NCBI GenBank assembly: GCA_944331815.1
Contig: CALVIQ010000078.1
Span: 1 to 8,757 of the forward strand
Direction of reading: 5' to 3'
DNA from: an uncultured Bacilli bacterium
GTDB lineage: Bacteria > Bacillota_I > Bacilli_A > RF39 > UBA660
Length of the DNA: 8,757 nucleotides
Below the pieces are notes generated by a model. It had not been told where the DNA came from. It ran no database searches and saw only the letters and a list, made by a program, of their open reading frames with translations. Below, piece after piece: positions 6,612 through 8,757 of the stretch. Position 1 is the first letter of the stretch. The number at the start of each line of letters is the position of its first letter. The position numbers and the translations under genes were made by a program.

Positions 6612-7301
6612 TTAGAACAAGCTAATTTGTTCATTTTCTTTTTTGTTTTTATATTTATTGTTATAAAAATATGAAAATAAAATATTATATGTTTTGCTAC
6701 CAATATTATTTAAAGTTTTTAAATCTGAAAAATGTTTTATTAATTTTTGATTTAAAATTAATATATCTTTTTGTTTATTATTTAAACTTAATTGCTGTGA
6801 TAAAAGATTTATATCAATATTTTTAAAAGCGTTTAACATCTCTAAATCTTTTCCCTCTAATCTATTTTTACCATAACAAATAACTACTTCTATGTCTAAA
6901 TTAGATAAATATTTTAACATTATATTTTCTACTAATTGCTTATTTAATTTTCCATTATCCGTACCTAACAAAGGAAAAGCTATTTTTTTAATATTATATT
7001 TTTTATATGTGTCGATAAAATTGATAAGAGCAGCCTCAATCCATTCTAATTTTGATGGATATTTATAATCTTGTTTTGTAGGAATATTTACTATTAAAAC
7101 TTCTTTTGTATTATAATAATAAATTTTTCCAATTTGAATTTCTTTTTTATTACATTTATCTTTATAATCATATGATAAATCTGGATATCTATAAGAAAAT
7201 TCTAAAGCTAATCCTTTTCCCATAAATCCTACGCAATTTATTGTATTGACAAGCGCATCAGCGTTTACATTAAATACTGTTGAATTACTATAACTAATCA
7301 T
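6612..7301 (-). CDS. darG: DarG-like macro-domain antitoxin
   Basis: This 229-residue protein starts with a macro domain (about 1-150), the ADP-ribose-binding and hydrolysing fold. The ligand motif NTINCVGFMGKGLALEF (19-35) and PTK (74-76) closely match the DarG subgroup. As I recall, the PTK Lys is catalytic in Thermus DarG; here it is Lys76. The diphosphate loop is PLLGTDNGKLN (110-120) where many relatives have PPLGCGxGGL. DarG removes ADP-ribose from DNA and also binds DarT. The C-terminal 80 residues, Lys/Asn/Leu-rich and helical-looking, are shorter than the second domain of well-studied DarG and may be the toxin-binding part. There is no NADAR domain. The gene starts 11 nt after the toxin gene, and its strong TAAGGAG ribosome binding site overlaps the toxin's stop codon, implying coupling and good antitoxin supply. 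The macro domain is certain; the DarG call rests on motifs plus neighbour. Confidence 0.85.
   Translation of the reverse strand: MISYSNSTVFNVNADALVNTINCVGFMGKGLALEFSYRYPDLSYDYKDKCNKKEIQIGKIYYYNTKEVLIVNIPTKQDYKYPSKLEWIEAALINFIDTYKKYNIKKIAFPLLGTDNGKLNKQLVENIMLKYLSNLDIEVVICYGKNRLEGKDLEMLNAFKNIDINLLSQQLSLNNKQKDILILNQKLIKHFSDLKTLNNIGSKTYNILFSYFYNNKYKNKKENEQISLF
6615..6632 (-). terminator. Hairpin at the end of the macro-domain gene, weak terminator
   Basis: GAACAA (6615-6620) pairs perfectly with TTGTTC (6627-6632) around a 6-base loop. It overlaps the last codons and ends next to the stop (6614-6612). The following minus-strand sequence (AAATATAATAATT) is AT-rich but not a clean U-tract, so it may only pause polymerase or stabilise the 3' end. 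Confidence 0.4.
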
Positions 7302-7312
7302 TTTATCTCTCC

Positions 7313-8149
7313 TTAAAACATACTAGAATCAACTATACATTCAATTTTCCAATTATTAAATTCCTTTAAAAATTGATTTTTTGTTTCATGATTATAAAAA
7401 ATTATTTTTGAAATATATTCAATAGGAAAATCTCCATTAAATAAAAACTCTGCGTTTCTATATGGTTTAGATTCATATTTAAACTTTTCATCATTTAAAT
7501 AGTCAATATTAGCAAATGTATAATCATAATTTAAAAAATTTAAAATATCTTTATCTAAAACAGATTTAAAATTCCCATTAGTTGCAGAAAAATATTTAGA
7601 TAAATAACAATATTTGGATAAATTTGAGTTAATTATATCACTATTACAAACAAGAATACATAATTTATTTTTAGAAACATTACTATTTTTAACAAATTTA
7701 CATAAAGCAGGTGAATGATCTCTTAAATAAAATCTTACACAATCGTTATAAATTCCTGTAGTTTTATTTACTATATCTGTATTACAAATTATATTTGTTT
7801 GTATATCATTTAAATTAATTTTATTATGTGAATACAAAAATTTATTTTCATATATACTTTTTAGATTATTATAAGAAGTCATATGAATAAAACCATATTT
7901 TATATATTCATTAATCTTATCAATTAATTTATCTAAATAAATATGTTTAATATTTTTTTCTATTATTTTACAAAAATATCCATTATATTCAAATATTTCA
8001 TTTTCATTATGTGTTAAAATTTCTTTAACAATTGGTGCTTCTATATTTAAAGATTTAGCATCAATATTAATAGTTTTTTCTTCAATTTCATTGTCATTTA
8101 AATATAGCAATTTAAAATCACCATAATAATTTTTAACATTTTCGTACAT
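7313..8149 (-). CDS. darT: DarT-like DNA ADP-ribosyltransferase toxin with N-terminal extension
   Basis: This 278-residue protein resembles DarT (formerly DUF4433), which transfers ADP-ribose from NAD+ to bases in single-stranded DNA, blocking replication and phage growth. Family-like landmarks occur in the expected order: GFIHMTSYNNLKSIYENKFL (86-105), like the DarT ITHVxNLxxIL opening with His89; CVRFYLRDHSPAL (137-149), like VPFYFxxRSPML; a hydrophobic strand LCILVC (163-168); FSATNGN (187-193), like the TDGNA step; and YRNAEFLF (230-237), giving candidate catalytic Glu234. Residues 1-85 form a hydrophilic extension not normal in DarT, which is usually about 200-220 residues. The Arg-rich step after DIQ seen in many relatives is not obvious (DIQTNI, 115-120). 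It sits first in an operon with the DarG-like gene. The start has AGGTGA at 8154-8159. Codon use is even more AT-rich than its neighbours. Function is inferred from motifs and pairing. Confidence 0.75.
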   Translation of the reverse strand: MYENVKNYYGDFKLLYLNDNEIEEKTINIDAKSLNIEAPIVKEILTHNENEIFEYNGYFCKIIEKNIKHIYLDKLIDKINEYIKYGFIHMTSYNNLKSIYENKFLYSHNKINLNDIQTNIICNTDIVNKTTGIYNDCVRFYLRDHSPALCKFVKNSNVSKNKLCILVCNSDIINSNLSKYCYLSKYFSATNGNFKSVLDKDILNFLNYDYTFANIDYLNDEKFKYESKPYRNAEFLFNGDFPIEYISKIIFYNHETKNQFLKEFNNWKIECIVDSSMF

Positions 8150-8177
8150 AAAATCACCTACTTTAATTTAAAATGCT

Positions 8178-8190
8178 TGTTCGAAGAACA
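8178..8190. promoter_or_regulatory. Inverted repeat in the toxin-antitoxin leader, candidate operator
   Basis: TGTTC (8178-8182) and GAACA (8186-8190) form a perfect inverted repeat with a 3-base centre. It lies just after the predicted transcription start (about 8196) and about 29 nt before the toxin ATG. An autoregulatory site is possible, but neither protein has an evident DNA-binding repressor domain. It could also fold as a small RNA hairpin. Confidence 0.35.
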
Positions 8191-8202
8191 TTAAACGATT
8201 GT

Positions 8203-8231
8203 ATAATATATTATTTTAACTATTTTGTCAA
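8203..8231 (-). promoter_or_regulatory. Promoter of the DarTG-like operon
   Basis: TTGACA at 8231-8226 and TATTAT at 8208-8203 are separated by 17 bases, close to consensus. The leader is about 47 nt. The -35 starts directly after the U-tract of the PPDK terminator, so the operon is insulated from PPDK yet has its own strong promoter. Confidence 0.75.
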
Positions 8232-8234
8232 ATT

Positions 8235-8256
8235 AAAAAAGACAATTAATTTGTCT
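8235..8256 (-). terminator. Rho-independent terminator of the PPDK gene
   Basis: AGACAA (8240-8245) pairs with TTGTCT (8251-8256) around a 5-base loop, and six T follow on the minus strand (8240-8235). The PPDK stop codon (8248-8246) is inside the loop. Confidence 0.75.
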
Positions 8257-8757
8257 CTTTTACAACAGCTTGAGCAGCAGCTAATCTAGCAATAGGTACC
8301 CTAAATGGAGAGCAAGACACATAATTTAATCCAACTCTATGACAGAATTCAACACTTGAAGGTTCTCCTCCATGTTCACCACATATGCCTAAAGTAATAT
8401 CAGGTCTAGTTGATTTACCTTTACGAGCAGCCATTTCTACTAATTGACCAACACCAGTTTGATCTAATTTAGCAAAAGGATCATTTTCAAATATCTTTTT
8501 ATCATAGTAATCATTTAAAAATTTACCAGCATCATCTCTTGAGAATCCATAAGTCATTTGAGTTAAATCGTTAGTTCCAAAACTAAAGAATTCAGCTTGT
8601 TTTGCAATTTCATCAGCAGTTAAAGCAGCTCTTGGTATTTCAATCATTGTACCAATTTCATATTTCATTTTAACATTATTTTCTTTTAAAACATTATCAG
8701 CTGTTTCAACTACAACTTTTTTTACATATTCTAATTCTTTAACATCACCAACTAATG
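8246..8757 (-). CDS. ppdK: Pyruvate, phosphate dikinase, C-terminal part
   Basis: PPDK interconverts pyruvate, ATP and phosphate with phosphoenolpyruvate, AMP and pyrophosphate; in anaerobes it often acts as a glycolytic, pyrophosphate-linked enzyme. The visible 169 residues are the end of its C-terminal PEP/pyruvate-binding barrel, out of about 870-880 in the full enzyme. The start lies beyond the window: the frame stays open through 8757, reading [13 protein letters not shown] before the first internal Met at 8668, which is not a start. Diagnostic motifs are [37 protein letters not shown] and [16 protein letters not shown]. The Cys of GICGEHGG is the known catalytic acid/base. These motifs also occur in PEP synthase and PTS enzyme I, but the exact wording and the [20 protein letters not shown] end are those of PPDK. 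Confidence 0.96.
   Translation of the reverse strand, partial: LVGDVKELEYVKKVVVETADNVLKENNVKMKYEIGTMIEIPRAALTADEIAKQAEFFSFGTNDLTQMTYGFSRDDAGKFLNDYYDKKIFENDPFAKLDQTGVGQLVEMAARKGKSTRPDITLGICGEHGGEPSSVEFCHRVGLNYVSCSPFRVPIARLAAAQAVVKETN

Noticed and set aside
8246..8668. A 140-residue gene starting at the Met at 8668
   Set aside because: This Met is internal to PPDK; the frame continues upstream with PPDK-like sequence to the window edge.
1..8757. CRISPR array, insertion sequence, or TGA-to-Trp recoding
   Set aside because: No spaced direct repeats or transposase were seen; TGA ends the kinase gene and Trp is encoded by TGG in cysS.

Overview
This is an AT-rich window that uses the standard bacterial code: TGG encodes Trp in cysS, and TGA ends the sugar-kinase gene. 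It has strong Shine-Dalgarno sites, TTGACA/TATAAT promoters and stem-loop/U-tract terminators. These traits, with a PPDK, a tRNA-Ile2/tRNA-Leu pair and Cys-rich single-anchor surface proteins, suggest a small-genome, low-GC Bacillota or Mycoplasmatota-like bacterium, probably an uncultured gut-type lineage. The lineage is inferred; no rRNA or other decisive marker is present.

Layout, left to right. All protein genes are on the minus strand, so transcription runs from high to low coordinates. (1) 1-1391 is cysS, complete except for the last base of its stop codon. (2) 1452-2717 encodes a membrane-anchored J-domain protein with a large predicted extracellular part. (3) 2877-3129 is a divergent plus-strand unit with its own promoter and terminator, holding tRNA-Ile2(CAU) and tRNA-Leu(UAG). 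(4) 3170-3589 encodes an unrecognised 139-residue cytosolic protein. (5) 3670-5130 encodes a Cys-rich, signal-anchored surface protein. (6) 5228-6374 is a two-gene operon, PfkB-family sugar kinase then a stand-alone Smr-domain protein, overlapping by 14 nt. (7) 6375-6611 is a gene-free gap. (8) 6612-8149 is a two-gene operon that reads as a divergent DarT/DarG toxin-antitoxin pair: a DNA ADP-ribosyltransferase-like toxin followed by a macro-domain antitoxin. (9) 8246-8757 is the C-terminal end of pyruvate, phosphate dikinase.

Two points stand out. First, the DarTG-like pair is compact and divergent. The toxin carries an N-terminal extension of about 85 residues, and the antitoxin has only a short tail after its macro domain. 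The pair has its own TTGACA promoter and sits between housekeeping genes, which is typical of a small phage-defence insertion. Second, the J-domain membrane protein and the Cys-rich surface protein are not adjacent, yet they share a nearly identical control region. Each has two tandem promoters with the same internal spacing, and the 40 bases around the start differ at a single position. This suggests co-expression, perhaps of parts of one envelope system. Four of the minus-strand genes also place their stop codon inside the terminator hairpin.
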